From contig JADFCQ010000001.1 of the NCBI GenBank assembly GCA_015223225.1, positions 1,327,639 through 1,391,638 on the forward strand: a DNA stretch of 64,000 nucleotides, given 5' to 3'. The notes beneath the pieces were generated by a model that was given only the letters and a program-made list of their open reading frames with translations, ran no database searches and was not told where the DNA came from. Below are positions 55,200 to 63,686 of this stretch, in pieces. This DNA comes from Acetobacteraceae bacterium H6797 (GTDB lineage Bacteria > Pseudomonadota > Alphaproteobacteria > Acetobacterales > Acetobacteraceae). Each line of letters starts with the position of its first letter. Position 1 is the first letter of the stretch. The position numbers and the translations under genes were made by a program.

Positions 55200-55560
55200 C
55201 CCTATCCGGCGAAATTCTTTTCTAGGGATAACACGGGGGAGAAGGTGGGGGACAAGATGGGGGATGACGGTGGACAATGTGGATAACCCCGGCCCCCCTT
55301 CCGGGCCTCTCCGGTCAGCGGGGATGAGATGTGGATGAAGAGGCACCGGGGACGGATTTTCGGGGGTGGCCGGTGAATTTGGGGACGACTCCAGCCAAGC
55401 CGCTGATTCGAAAACGGCTTCCTAGAGTCGGCCACGGGGCAGAAGCCTGTGGAAAACGCATGAATTCACTGCGTCCCCGTTATCCCCAGGGGTTATCTCT
55501 ACCTCTCCTCTCTTTAAAAAAATCTCCTTAGAGAGAGGGAAGCTTGGCTCACGGCCTGGA
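55200..55560. other. Probable chromosomal replication origin (oriC)
   Basis: Intergenic region between divergent ppsR and hemE, the known place of the Caulobacter and many alphaproteobacterial origins. It has DnaA-box-like 9-mers: TGTGGATAA (55278-55286, perfect consensus on the minus strand), TGTGGATGA (55330-55338), TGTGGAAAA (55448-55456), TTATCCCCA (55480-55488), TTATCTCTA (55493-55501) and TAGGGATAA (55223-55231). An AT-rich stretch (TCTTTAAAAAAATCTCC, about 55511-55527) is a candidate unwinding element next to the last boxes. dnaA is not in the window, as is usual for this group. Confidence 0.82.
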
Positions 55561-55619
55561 AGGGCGCGCGAGCGCGTGGCGCCCTTCCGCCCAGGCCCCG
55601 CAACGGCTAAGAGCCGCGC

Positions 55620-56666
55620 ATGACGAGCGCGAAAAAACCCCTGCTGGCGGCTCTTGGCGGCGAGGCCGTCTGGCCGCCGCCCTTCTGGCTGATGCGCCAG
55701 GCGGGCCGTTACCTGCCAGAATACCGCGAGGTCCGGGCTCAGGCGGGGGATTTCATCGCGCTCTGCACCGCGCCGAAGCTCGCGGCCGAAGTCACGCTGC
55801 AGCCGCTCCGGCGCTACGGCATGGATGCGGCGATCCTCTTCAGCGACATTCTGATGGTGCCCTGGGCCATGGGGCAGGGGCTGCGCTTCGCCGAGGGCGA
55901 GGGGCCGCGGCTCGATCCGGTGCAGGATGCCAAGGCGATCGCGGGGCTGAAACTCGGCCAAGTCGTTGAAAAATCAGCGCCTATCATGGAGACCGTCTCG
56001 CGCGTCGCGGCCGGGCTCAAGAAGGATCATCCGAATACGGCGCTGATCGGCTTCTGCGGCGCGCCCTTCACGGTCGCCTGCTACATGGTCGATGGGAAGG
56101 GCGGCGGCGAATTCCCCATGACGCGCCGCCTGGCCTATGGCGATCCGGCGGCTTTCGGGGCGCTGATCGATACGCTGGCCGAGGCCAGCCGGCTCTATCT
56201 GCTCGAGCAGGTGAAGGCGGGCGCCGAGGCGCTGATGATTTTCGACAGCTGGGCCGGGATGTTGCCCCCCAGCCAGTTCCGCCGCTGGGTGATCGAGCCC
56301 ACGGCGCGGCTGGTGCGGGCCTTGAGGCGGGATCTGCCGCCGGGCTTCCCGCTGATCGGCTTCCCGCGGCTCGCGGGGCCGCTGTTGACGGAATATGCCG
56401 AGACGGTGGGCGTGCAGGCCGTGGGCATGGATACGGGGATGGACCCGGTCTGGGCTGCGAAACACGTGCCGGCCGAGGTGGCGCTGCAGGGCAATCTGGA
56501 CCCGCAGGCCCTGGTCGCGGGCGGGCCGGCGCTGATCGAGCAGGCGGAATCCATCATGGCGGCGATGAAGGGCCGGCCTTTCATCTTCAATCTGGGCCAT
56601 GGGATCGTGCCACCGACGCCGCCCGAGCATGTGGCGGCCCTGGCGGAGCGGCTGAAGCGCGGCTGA
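55620..56666 (+). CDS. hemE: Uroporphyrinogen decarboxylase
   Basis: 348 residues. It decarboxylates the four acetate side chains of uroporphyrinogen III in haem synthesis. Signature 1 is PPPFWLMRQAGRYLPEYREVR near the N-terminus, with the substrate-binding R. FSDILMVPWAMG carries the catalytic Asp, and GFCGAPFTVACYMVDG and FDSWAGMLPPSQFRRWV complete the pattern. It starts at the right edge of the origin; in Caulobacter hemE promoters overlap the origin, so expression may be tied to replication initiation. Confidence 0.97.
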   Translation: MTSAKKPLLAALGGEAVWPPPFWLMRQAGRYLPEYREVRAQAGDFIALCTAPKLAAEVTLQPLRRYGMDAAILFSDILMVPWAMGQGLRFAEGEGPRLDPVQDAKAIAGLKLGQVVEKSAPIMETVSRVAAGLKKDHPNTALIGFCGAPFTVACYMVDGKGGGEFPMTRRLAYGDPAAFGALIDTLAEASRLYLLEQVKAGAEALMIFDSWAGMLPPSQFRRWVIEPTARLVRALRRDLPPGFPLIGFPRLAGPLLTEYAETVGVQAVGMDTGMDPVWAAKHVPAEVALQGNLDPQALVAGGPALIEQAESIMAAMKGRPFIFNLGHGIVPPTPPEHVAALAERLKRG

Positions 56667-56822
56667 GCGGGCGGGTTTCGCCTTCCGCATCGCCGCATTC
56701 ATCCAGATGACACTTGACCGCGATGGCCCATCGGTTCATCCGGCGCGATACTGTCATAATTCGCGGCGCGCTTTTCCGGACCTGTCCGGCGGCGTTTTCC
56801 GGCGACGTGTGAAAGGCTGCCC

Positions 56823-57602
56823 GTGCTTGCCCTGCGCGTGATCCCCTGTCTGGACGTGAAAGAAGGCCGCGTCGTCAAAGGCGTGAACTTCGTGGCCCTG
56901 CGCGATGCCGGGGACCCGGTGGAACAGGCGCGCGCCTATGACGCGATGGGGGCCGACGAGGTCACCTTCCTCGATATCGGCGCCACGCATGAGAACCGCG
57001 ACACGATGTATGACGTGATCGCCCGGACGGCGCGGGAGGTCTTCATCCCGCTGACCGTCGGCGGCGGCGTGCGGAGCGTGGAGGATGTGCGCCGGCTGCT
57101 GTTGGCCGGGGCCGACAAGGCGAGCATCAATTCCGCCGCCGTGAGCGACCCCGATCTGGTGCGCCGCGCCTCCGAGGCTTTCGGCAGCCAGGCGATCGTG
57201 GTGGCGATCGACGCGCGGCAGGTTTCGCCCGGGAAATGGGAAGTCTTCACCCATGGCGGCCGCAAAGGCACCGGGATCGATGCGATCGACTGGGCCAAGC
57301 GCGTCACCAGCCTGGGCGCGGGCGAGCTGCTGATCACCAGCATGGACCGGGACGGCACGAAACAGGGCTTCGACCTGGACCTGATGCGCGCCATGCGGGC
57401 CGCGGTGCGGGTGCCGCTAGTCGCTTCGGGCGGCGTCGGGGCCGTGGAGCATTTCGTCGAGGGCGCCAGGGCGGGGGCCAGCGGCCTGCTCGCCGCTAGC
57501 GTTTTTCATTTCGGACAGTTTACGATTGCCGAGGCCAAGGCTGCCCTGGCCGAGGCCGGCCTGCCGGTTCGCCCCGTTTCTACTGTTGAAAAGGCTGCCT
57601 GA
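56823..57602 (+). CDS. hisF: Imidazole glycerol phosphate synthase cyclase subunit HisF
   Basis: 259 residues from a GTG start with AAAGG upstream. A TIM barrel making imidazole glycerol phosphate and AICAR in histidine synthesis with HisH. Conserved: [19 protein letters not shown] (with catalytic Asp), [52 protein letters not shown] (second catalytic Asp) and [10 protein letters not shown]. It is followed four bases later by hisE. hisH and hisA are not present here. Confidence 0.96.
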   Translation: MLALRVIPCLDVKEGRVVKGVNFVALRDAGDPVEQARAYDAMGADEVTFLDIGATHENRDTMYDVIARTAREVFIPLTVGGGVRSVEDVRRLLLAGADKASINSAAVSDPDLVRRASEAFGSQAIVVAIDARQVSPGKWEVFTHGGRKGTGIDAIDWAKRVTSLGAGELLITSMDRDGTKQGFDLDLMRAMRAAVRVPLVASGGVGAVEHFVEGARAGASGLLAASVFHFGQFTIAEAKAALAEAGLPVRPVSTVEKAA

Positions 57603-57605
57603 CGC

Positions 57606-58175
57606 ATGGGCAAGGACGCGAAGAAGAAGGCCGGAACGGCCATCGCAAAGCCGGCGGCGAAGAAGAAGTCGGTGAAGCTGACCAAGGCCAAGGCCGTCAA
57701 GGCGATCAAGGCCCTGCCGCTGCCCGCCGGCGTTCCCGCCGCCAAGGCCAAGGCGCCCAAGGCCGTGCGCAAGGCCGAGGCGCGGCATCTGCAGCCGCTG
57801 GCCGTGCCTGTTTCGGGCAAGGAGACCATCCTGCAGGGCCTGTGGGACACGATCCAGGCGCGCAAGGCCTCGGGCGACGTTTCCAATTCCCATTCCGCCC
57901 GCCTGCTGGCGCGGGGCACGCCGAAAGTCGCCCAGAAGCTGGGCGAGGAGGCGGTGGAACTGGTGATCGAGGCCGTGCAGGGCAATCGGCGCGAGACGGT
58001 GATGGAGAGCGCGGACCTGCTCTACCACCTGCTCGTGGTCTGGGTGGATGCGGGCATCGAGCCGAGCGAGGTCTGGGCCGAGCTGGAGCGCCGGCAGGGC
58101 ATTTCCGGCATTGCCGAGAAGGCGGCCCGGCCCAAGGGCATCATCCAGGCGGCGCAGACCACCAAGCTGCCCTGA
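57606..58175 (+). CDS. hisE: Phosphoribosyl-ATP pyrophosphatase HisE with basic N-terminal extension
   Basis: 189 residues, while HisE is normally about 105. The enzymatic domain (from ~72: ETILQGLWDTIQARK, SNSHSARLLARGTPKVAQKLGEEAVELVIEAVQG, MESADLLYHLLVVWVDAGI) has the metal-binding EEAVE helix and is complete. The first ~70 residues are Lys/Ala/Pro-rich (KKKSVKLTKAKAVKAIKALPLP), resembling histone-H1-like or AlgP-like tails. The ATG is only three bases past the hisF stop, so the extension is part of the predicted protein. A shorter start is less likely because no good ATG/GTG with ribosome-binding site was noticed before the domain. Confidence 0.9.
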   Translation: MGKDAKKKAGTAIAKPAAKKKSVKLTKAKAVKAIKALPLPAGVPAAKAKAPKAVRKAEARHLQPLAVPVSGKETILQGLWDTIQARKASGDVSNSHSARLLARGTPKVAQKLGEEAVELVIEAVQGNRRETVMESADLLYHLLVVWVDAGIEPSEVWAELERRQGISGIAEKAARPKGIIQAAQTTKLP

Positions 58176-58178
58176 CGG

Positions 58179-59246
58179 GTGCTGCGACCGGTGCTGTCGC
58201 CCGCCAATCTCAGCGATTACGCGGCGGCGGCCGAGGCGAGGCTGGAGCCGGGGGCCTGGGCCTATCTGGCCGGCGGCGCGGGCGATGAGATCACGCTGCG
58301 GGAGAACCGCGCGGCTTTCGACCGGCTGAGGCTCAACACGCGGCTGCTGGCCTCCATGGCCGGGGCGAGCACCGCGACGCGGCTTTTCGGCCTTGATCTG
58401 CCGCATCCCTTTCTGCTCGCGCCCATCGCCTATCAGCGGCTTTTCCATCCATTGGGCGAGATCGCGACGGCCCAGGCGGCCTCGGCGCTCGGCACGCCCA
58501 TGCTGGTCTCGACGCTGGCGAGCGTTCCGATGGAGGAAGTCGCGGGGGTGCTGGGGCGCGGACCGGGCTGGTTCCAGCTCTATATCCAGCATGATCGCGA
58601 TTTTACTCTGAATCTGGTTAAGCGCGCCGAGCAAGCGGGTTTCGCCGCCATCGTGGTGACGGCCGATGCGCCGGTGAATGGCGTGCGCGACCGCGAGCGG
58701 CGGATGGGCTTCGCGCTCCCGCCCGGCATCGGCGCGGCCAATCTCGCGGGCCTCCCGCCCGCCTCCCCCAGCGAGGGCTTGCTGGGCGGGGCGCTCGCCG
58801 CCGTGCCGGTCTGGGAGGATCTGGCCCGGCTGCGCGAGGCGACGCGGTTGCCTCTGCTGCTCAAGGGCGTGATGACGCCGGGCGATGCGGCCAAGGCCAT
58901 GGCGCTGGGCTGCGACGGCATCATCGTCTCCAATCATGGCGGCCGGGTGCTGGACACCATGCCGGCGGCCATCGAGGCGCTGCCGCCTATCGCCGAGGCG
59001 GTGGCCGGGCGGGTGCCGGTCCTGCTCGATAGCGGCGTGCGGCGGGGGACGGACGTGCTCAAGGCCCTGGCCTTCGGCGCCAGCGCGGTGCTGCTCGGGC
59101 GGCCCTATATCCAGGGCCTGGCGGTGGGGGGCGCGATGGGCGTCGCGCATGTCATCCGCCTGCTGGCCGATGAACTGGCCGTGGCCATGGCGCTCACGGG
59201 TTGCGCGACGGTGCCCGAGATCGATCGGGGCGTGATCTTCGGCTGA
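58179..59246 (+). CDS. FMN-dependent alpha-hydroxy-acid oxidase
   Basis: 355 residues, (S)-2-hydroxy-acid oxidase / L-lactate dehydrogenase family. Conserved: AWAYLAGGAGDEITLREN (Tyr-loop), FLLAPIAYQRLFHPLGEIATAQAA, WFQLYIQHDR, LLLKGVMTPGDAAKAMALGCDGIIVSNHGGR with active-site His and Arg, and VLLDSGVRRGTDVLKALAFGASAVLLGRPY. It oxidises lactate, glycolate or a similar acid. Starts from GTG three bases after hisE, in the same transcription direction, though functionally unrelated to histidine. The exact substrate is not clear. Confidence 0.93.
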   Translation: MLRPVLSPANLSDYAAAAEARLEPGAWAYLAGGAGDEITLRENRAAFDRLRLNTRLLASMAGASTATRLFGLDLPHPFLLAPIAYQRLFHPLGEIATAQAASALGTPMLVSTLASVPMEEVAGVLGRGPGWFQLYIQHDRDFTLNLVKRAEQAGFAAIVVTADAPVNGVRDRERRMGFALPPGIGAANLAGLPPASPSEGLLGGALAAVPVWEDLARLREATRLPLLLKGVMTPGDAAKAMALGCDGIIVSNHGGRVLDTMPAAIEALPPIAEAVAGRVPVLLDSGVRRGTDVLKALAFGASAVLLGRPYIQGLAVGGAMGVAHVIRLLADELAVAMALTGCATVPEIDRGVIFG

Positions 59247-59352
59247 GCCGCCCCCTCCCTTTGCGAGGGAGCCATGCGGTAGCGCGGCATTGGCAGGCCG
59301 CTCGCTGCCATGGCAATGAGATGCTTCCTTTTCGCAACGAGGATGCCGGCGC

Positions 59353-60009
59353 ATGCCCGAAGGCAAGATCTATATCGGTACCCGCCGCTACTCCTCCTGG
59401 AGCCTGCGTGGCTGGCTCGTGGTGAAGCTGGCCGGGCTGAATGTGGCCGAGGAAGTGCTCCCGCTCGCGGGCGGCAATTCGCCCGCGGTGAAGGCGGCGA
59501 CGCCGGCCGGCATGGTGCCCTATCTCGAGCATCGCGGCGTGAACCTGTGGGAAAGCCTCGCGATCGCCGAATACTGCGCCGAGAACAACCCGAAGCTCTG
59601 GCCCGAGAACCCCAAGCTGCGCGCCTTCCTCCGCAGCGTCTCGGCCGAGATGCATGCCGGGTTCCGCGAGTTGCGGATGGCGATGCCGATGAATATCGGC
59701 CGCACCTTCCCAGGCCTGCGCCGCACCGAGGGCGCGCTGGCCGATATCGCGCGGATCGAGGCCATCTGGGCCGATGGTATCGCGATGAGCGGCGGCCCCT
59801 TCCTGCATGGCAAGACGCCGGGCGTGGCCGATGCGATGTATGCCCCCGTGGTCTGCCGCTTCCTGACCTGGCAGCCGGAACTCTCGGCGGTGAGCGAGGC
59901 CTATTGCAAGGCGTGGCGCGAGCATCCGCTGATGGAAGAGTGGTATGCGGCCGCGGCGGAAGAGCCGGCGGAGTGGCTGCTCGAGAAGTATGAGAATGTG
60001 ACCGCCTGA
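59353..60009 (+). CDS. Glutathione S-transferase family protein
   Basis: 218 residues. The thioredoxin-like N-terminal domain (IYIGTRRYSSWSLRGWLVVKLAGL, then the cis-Pro/Glu region ATPAGMVPYLEHRGVNLWESLAIAEYCAE) is followed by an all-helical C-terminal domain. The S-S-W-S-L-R-G start is like a zeta/beta-type GST with a serine as thiol-stabilising residue. It should conjugate or reduce with glutathione. Followed by an elaborate hairpin region that could end its transcript. Confidence 0.9.
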   Translation: MPEGKIYIGTRRYSSWSLRGWLVVKLAGLNVAEEVLPLAGGNSPAVKAATPAGMVPYLEHRGVNLWESLAIAEYCAENNPKLWPENPKLRAFLRSVSAEMHAGFRELRMAMPMNIGRTFPGLRRTEGALADIARIEAIWADGIAMSGGPFLHGKTPGVADAMYAPVVCRFLTWQPELSAVSEAYCKAWREHPLMEEWYAAAAEEPAEWLLEKYENVTA

Positions 60010-60016
60010 GGCCGCA

Positions 60017-60148
60017 TAAGGGGGAAGAAAGAATTCTTCCCCCTTAGACCCCCATCATCTTTTTCTGATTTCGGGTGCTGGAGGCGGACAACGTCCGCCG
60101 GGAACCGATAGAAAAAAGATGGGGGTCCGGGGGAATTCATTCCCCCGG
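60017..60148. repeat. Nested inverted-repeat element
   Basis: A 13-bp perfect hairpin TAAGGGGGAAGAA/TTCTTCCCCCTTA (60017-60046). A long imperfect pair GACCCCCATC...TTTTTC (60047-60065) with GAAAAAAGATGGGGGTC (60111-60127) encloses GGCGGAC-AAC-GTCCGCC (60083-60099). Last comes CCGGGGGAAT-TC-ATTCCCCCGG (60127-60148). It fills the gap between the GST gene and the VOC gene and could act as terminator or as structured leader. Confidence 0.75.
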
Positions 60149-60170
60149 TCTTCCGCTTATGATCGCTCCC

Positions 60171-61055
60171 ATGAGCACCGCCACCTGCCTCGACCATATC
60201 GGCCTCTGCACGGCTGAGCCCGACAAGCTCTGGTCCACCTATGAGCGCCTCGGCTTCACCCTCACCCCGCCCAATCGCCAGTCCGGCAAGCGCCGTCCGG
60301 ACTTGCCGGTGGAGCCTTTCGGCACCGGCAATCGCTGCGCGATGCTCAAGGCGGGCTATATCGAGCTGCTGGTGCTGATCGACCCGGCACTGCCCGATAA
60401 CGGGCTGCAGCGCTTTCTCGACCGTTATGTGGGCATGCATATCCTGGCGCTAGGGATGGAGGAGGAGGAGGCGAATCTCGCCCGCCTCCGCCGCGCCGGG
60501 ATCGAGATTCCGGGTGTCGCCTGGCTGGAGCGGCCGGTGGATGGGCCGGGCAGCGCGCTGGCCAAATTCGCCCGCCTGCCGCTGCCCGATGCGCCGGAAG
60601 GGCGCGTGCAACTCATCCGGCACCTGACGCCGGAGCTCATGTGGCAGACGGGGTGGATGACGCATGCCAATCGCGCCGAGCGGCTGGAGGAGGCCATCCT
60701 GGTGAGCGATGCGCCGGCCGAGGCGGCGGCGCGGCTCTCGCGCCTCGCGGGCCTGCCGCTGACGCCCGACCCGTTGGGCGGGTTCCGGCTGACCCTGCCG
60801 GGGCCCTGGGCGACGGGGCCGGATGGCGATGGCGGCTGCGTGCGCATCATCGGGCCGGAGGCGCTGCCCGCGCTGTTGCCCGGCGTGGAGGCGCCCGCCC
60901 TGCCCTTCCTCGCGGGCTTCGTGCTGCGGACGGGGGATGGGAATGCGGCCGTGCGCAAGATCCTGGAAGGGCTGCCGGTCGTGGAAGTCGCCGGGGGCCT
61001 GATGGTGCCGCCCGAAGCCGCCGGTGGCGCGGCGCTGGTTTTCAAGGCAGGGTGA
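60171..61055 (+). CDS. VOC/glyoxalase-like domain protein
   Basis: 294 residues. Vicinal-oxygen-chelate fold with the first beta-alpha-beta-beta-beta unit LDHIGLCTAEPDKLWSTYERLGFTLTPPNRQSGKRRPDLPVEPFGTGNRCAMLKAGYIELLVLIDP. H9 (in LDHIG) and E (in YIELL) are likely metal ligands. The second half contains GWMTHANRAERLEEAILVSDAPAEAAARLSRLAGLPLTPDPLGGF, matching the Glyoxalase-like domain class. Two ATGs lie near the start, with no clear Shine-Dalgarno; the chosen one begins at the domain. Catalytic role unknown. Confidence 0.8.
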   Translation: MSTATCLDHIGLCTAEPDKLWSTYERLGFTLTPPNRQSGKRRPDLPVEPFGTGNRCAMLKAGYIELLVLIDPALPDNGLQRFLDRYVGMHILALGMEEEEANLARLRRAGIEIPGVAWLERPVDGPGSALAKFARLPLPDAPEGRVQLIRHLTPELMWQTGWMTHANRAERLEEAILVSDAPAEAAARLSRLAGLPLTPDPLGGFRLTLPGPWATGPDGDGGCVRIIGPEALPALLPGVEAPALPFLAGFVLRTGDGNAAVRKILEGLPVVEVAGGLMVPPEAAGGAALVFKAG

Positions 61056-61084
61056 CCCCCAAGCGGTAGCGGTGGGATGGAACG

Positions 61085-62326
61085 ATGGATCGGCGCGTCT
61101 GGGCCTGGGCCTCTTACGACTGGGCCAATTCGGCGTTCCCGACCGTGGTGTCGACCTTCGTCATCGCCGCCTATTTCAGCCAGGGCATCGCGCCTGATCC
61201 GGCGACCGGGCAGGCGCAATGGGGCTGGATGCAGACGCTGGCGGGCATCGTCATCGCCTTCGCCTCGCCGGTGCTGGGCGCCATTGCCGATGCGGGCGGG
61301 ATGCGGCGGCGGATGCTCGCGGTGGCGACCGTCATCATGGCGGTGGCGACGGGGCTGATCTGGTTCGCCACGCCCTCGCCTTCCAGCACGCTCTGGGCGC
61401 TGGCCTGCGTGGGCATCGCGACCATCGCCTTCGAGGTGGGGACGGTCTTCTACAACGCGATGCTGCCCGACCTCGCGCCGCGCGAGAAACTGGGGAAGAT
61501 TTCGGGCCTGGCCTGGGGCCTGGGCTATGCGGGCGGGCTCTGTTGCCTGGGCGTGGCGCTGGCGCTGCTGGTGATGCCGAACCCCTCGCCGCTGGGGCTC
61601 GATCGCGGTCAGGCCGAGCATGTGCGGGCGACGGCGGTGCTCGTGGCCGTCTGGGTCGCGGTATTCGGCTGGCCGGTGCTGGTGGCCCTGCCCGACCGCA
61701 CGGCGCGGCGGCCCTGGCGCGTGGCGGCGAAGGAGGGGCTGGCCGAGATCATGGGCCTGGTGCGCCGCCTGCCGCAGACGCCGGTGATGGCGCGGTTCCT
61801 CATCGCGCGGCTTTTCTACACCGATGGGCTGAACACGCTTTTCGCCTTCGGGGCGATCTATGCGGCCGGTGTCTTCGGGATGGGCTTCGAGGAGATCCTG
61901 ATGTTTGGCATCGCGCTGAACGTCACGGCCGGGCTCGGGGCGGCGGGGTTCGGGCTGATCGAGGACCGCTTCGGCTCGCGCAGCACGGTACTGGTCTCGC
62001 TGGGGGCGATGATCGTGCTGGGCGTCTCGGTGCTGCTGGTGACGGAAAAGCTGCATTTCTGGCTGCTGGCCATGGCGCTGGGCATTTTCATGGGCCCTTC
62101 CCAGGCCGCCTCGCGCACGCTGATGGCGAAGCTGGCGCCGAAGGAGGAGGTGACGGCCTGGTTCGGCCTCTTCGCCCTGTCCGGCCGGGTGACGGGCTTC
62201 ATCGGCCCGGGCGCGCTGGCGCTGGTGACGGCGCTGACGGAAAGCCAGCGGGCGGGCATGGGCGTGGTGGTGGTGCTGCTCGCGCTGGGCCTGCTGATCA
62301 TGCTGAAGGTGCGCGAGGCCGATTGA
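61085..62326 (+). CDS. MFS transporter, UMF1 (Atg22-like) type
   Basis: 413 residues, 12 helices. The opening RRVWAWASYDWANSAFPTVVSTFVIAAYFSQGI is characteristic of the UMF1/Atg22 branch. SPVLGAIADAGGMRRRML stands for motif A and EVGTVFYNAMLPDLAPREKLGKISGLAWGLGYAGG for the middle region. In yeast the homologue exports vacuolar amino acids; bacterial members are uncharacterised. It may export amino acids or other small molecules. It follows the VOC gene by 29 bases. Confidence 0.9.
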   Translation: MDRRVWAWASYDWANSAFPTVVSTFVIAAYFSQGIAPDPATGQAQWGWMQTLAGIVIAFASPVLGAIADAGGMRRRMLAVATVIMAVATGLIWFATPSPSSTLWALACVGIATIAFEVGTVFYNAMLPDLAPREKLGKISGLAWGLGYAGGLCCLGVALALLVMPNPSPLGLDRGQAEHVRATAVLVAVWVAVFGWPVLVALPDRTARRPWRVAAKEGLAEIMGLVRRLPQTPVMARFLIARLFYTDGLNTLFAFGAIYAAGVFGMGFEEILMFGIALNVTAGLGAAGFGLIEDRFGSRSTVLVSLGAMIVLGVSVLLVTEKLHFWLLAMALGIFMGPSQAASRTLMAKLAPKEEVTAWFGLFALSGRVTGFIGPGALALVTALTESQRAGMGVVVVLLALGLLIMLKVREAD

Positions 62327-62597
62327 GAGGCAGGGCTGCGAAGGCTTGGCGAATGAACGGGCAGGCTACGACAGTCGTCGCATGATGCGACCTGCCGCAG
62401 GTCGCGAATGAACCGCTGACCGGAGTGTCGGCCAGGAAGGCAGCGTGATGACGCGCCCGCGTCCAGCGGGGCCCGTGCCCAGCGCGAAGGCTCGCGCCCT
62501 GGCGCGGCGCGTGGCATAAGGCGGGCCAAGGAACCGATGCCTCGAGGGATGCCCATCGTGCAGGTTCAGCCTCTTCAACCCCGCCCGGCCATCGCCC
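62327..62597. other. Non-coding spacer before the Smr gene
   Basis: About 270 bases. It contains a perfect hairpin GCGACCTGC-C-GCAGGTCGC (62387-62405) and the direct repeat GCGAATGAAC (62350 and 62404). No convincing frame; no RNA gene recognised. Confidence 0.4.
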
Positions 62598-63284
62598 TTG
62601 CCTAAGCGTTCCGCCCCTGCCGTGCCGATGCTGAGCGACGAGGAGGTCCTCGCCTATTGGCAGGCGCTCGCCTCGCCGCTGAAGCGCAAGGCGGGGGGGA
62701 AGGGCTTCGTCGTCCGCAAGGGGAGCAATTCGCCGGTAGGCAGCGCGACCCCGGCATCGCGCCGCCGCGCCGCCCAGGGCCTGAGTGAGGGCGAGCAGGC
62801 CCTGTGGCATGCTTTCGTCGCGACCATCACGCCCCTGCCCGGCAAGACGCTGCCTGAAGGCTCCGTGCCGCCTCCGCCGCCGCTCCCTGCCCCGGCGCCG
62901 CCTTCGGCCGCCGCGGTGATGCCGCGCCCGGTGAGTAGCATCGAGTTGCAGGTGGGCGTGGCGCCTGGCGGGCTCGATGGCAAGCGTTGGAAGGAATTGC
63001 GCCGGGGCCGCACCAAGCCCGAGCGCAAGCTCGACCTGCATGGCAAGCGGGTGCAGGAGGCGCATACAGCCGTGCGCCGCTTCCTGCATGACGCGGTGGC
63101 CGATGGGCTGCGCTGCGTTGTCATCGTCACGGGCAAGGGCAGCACGGCGGAGGGTGGCATTCTGCGCCGCGAATTTCCGCATTGGCTGAATTCGCCCGAG
63201 TTGCGGCCGCTGATCCTCGGCGCCGCGCATCCGCATGCGGCCAATCCCGGCGCGGTGCATCTGCTGCTGAGGAAGCGGAAGTGA
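62598..63284 (+). CDS. Smr domain protein (SmrA/MutS2 C-terminal-like)
   Basis: 228 residues from a TTG; ATG 10 codons in is the alternative. The C-terminal Smr domain (KLDLHGKRVQEAHTAVRRFLHDAVADGLRCVVIVTGKG ... LRREFPHWLNSPEL) holds the DLHG and TGKG motifs of the Small MutS-related nuclease family. A Pro/Ala-rich linker and LSEGEQALWHAFVATITPLPGK precede it, the usual Smr-protein N-terminus. About 60 further residues (MLSDEEVLAYWQALASP...) are extra. The downstream XRE gene overlaps it by four bases (GTGA). Family members act in DNA or RNA endonuclease functions. Confidence 0.85.
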   Translation: MPKRSAPAVPMLSDEEVLAYWQALASPLKRKAGGKGFVVRKGSNSPVGSATPASRRRAAQGLSEGEQALWHAFVATITPLPGKTLPEGSVPPPPPLPAPAPPSAAAVMPRPVSSIELQVGVAPGGLDGKRWKELRRGRTKPERKLDLHGKRVQEAHTAVRRFLHDAVADGLRCVVIVTGKGSTAEGGILRREFPHWLNSPELRPLILGAAHPHAANPGAVHLLLRKRK

Positions 63285-63643
63285 CGCCTTTCGGCGCGCG
63301 GCTGCGGCAGCTCAGGGAAGAGAGGCGGGTGACGCTGACGGAACTGGCCACGGCGCTCCAGGTCTCGCCCGCCTATCTTTCTGCGCTGGAGCATGGCAGG
63401 CGCGGCAAACCCTCGACGGGGCTGATCCATCAGGTGAACGAGTTCTTCGGCCTGATCTGGGACGATGCGGAGGAGATGGTGCAACTCGCCAAGCAGTCGC
63501 ACCCCCGGGCCAAGCTCGACACGGCCGGGCTTTCGCCCGAGGCGACGCGGGTGGCGAACCGTCTTTCCCGCGAAATCCGCGACCTGTCGCCCAGAGACCT
63601 AGCCGAGATTGAAGCCGTTCTCGATAGGGCACGCGCCAAGTAG
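63281..63643 (+). CDS. XRE-type helix-turn-helix regulator
   Basis: 120 residues from a GTG that overlaps the Smr stop. FGARLRQLREERRVTLTELATALQVSPAYLSALEHGRRGKPS is a full helix-turn-helix of the XRE/Cro type, with the recognition helix VSPAYLSALEHG. The C-terminal half (SHPRAKLDTAGLSPEATRVANRLSREIRDLSPRDLAEIEAVL) is helical, likely for dimerisation. Translational coupling with Smr is its only context clue. Its operator is unknown; a perfect 22-base palindrome lies 12 bases past the stop. Confidence 0.85.
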   Translation: MTPFGARLRQLREERRVTLTELATALQVSPAYLSALEHGRRGKPSTGLIHQVNEFFGLIWDDAEEMVQLAKQSHPRAKLDTAGLSPEATRVANRLSREIRDLSPRDLAEIEAVLDRARAK

Positions 63644-63654
63644 TGTAGGTCCAG

Positions 63655-63676
63655 GGTCAAACGTATACGTTTGACC
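63655..63676. repeat. Perfect 22-base palindrome
   Basis: Two-fold symmetric sequence with half GGTCAAACGTA and its exact complement after it, centre at 63665/63666. It can be drawn as a 9-bp stem with a TATA loop, or as an operator for a dimer. It lies between the convergent XRE regulator and hemH. Confidence 0.8.
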
Positions 63677-63686
63677 AGCCTCCTGG

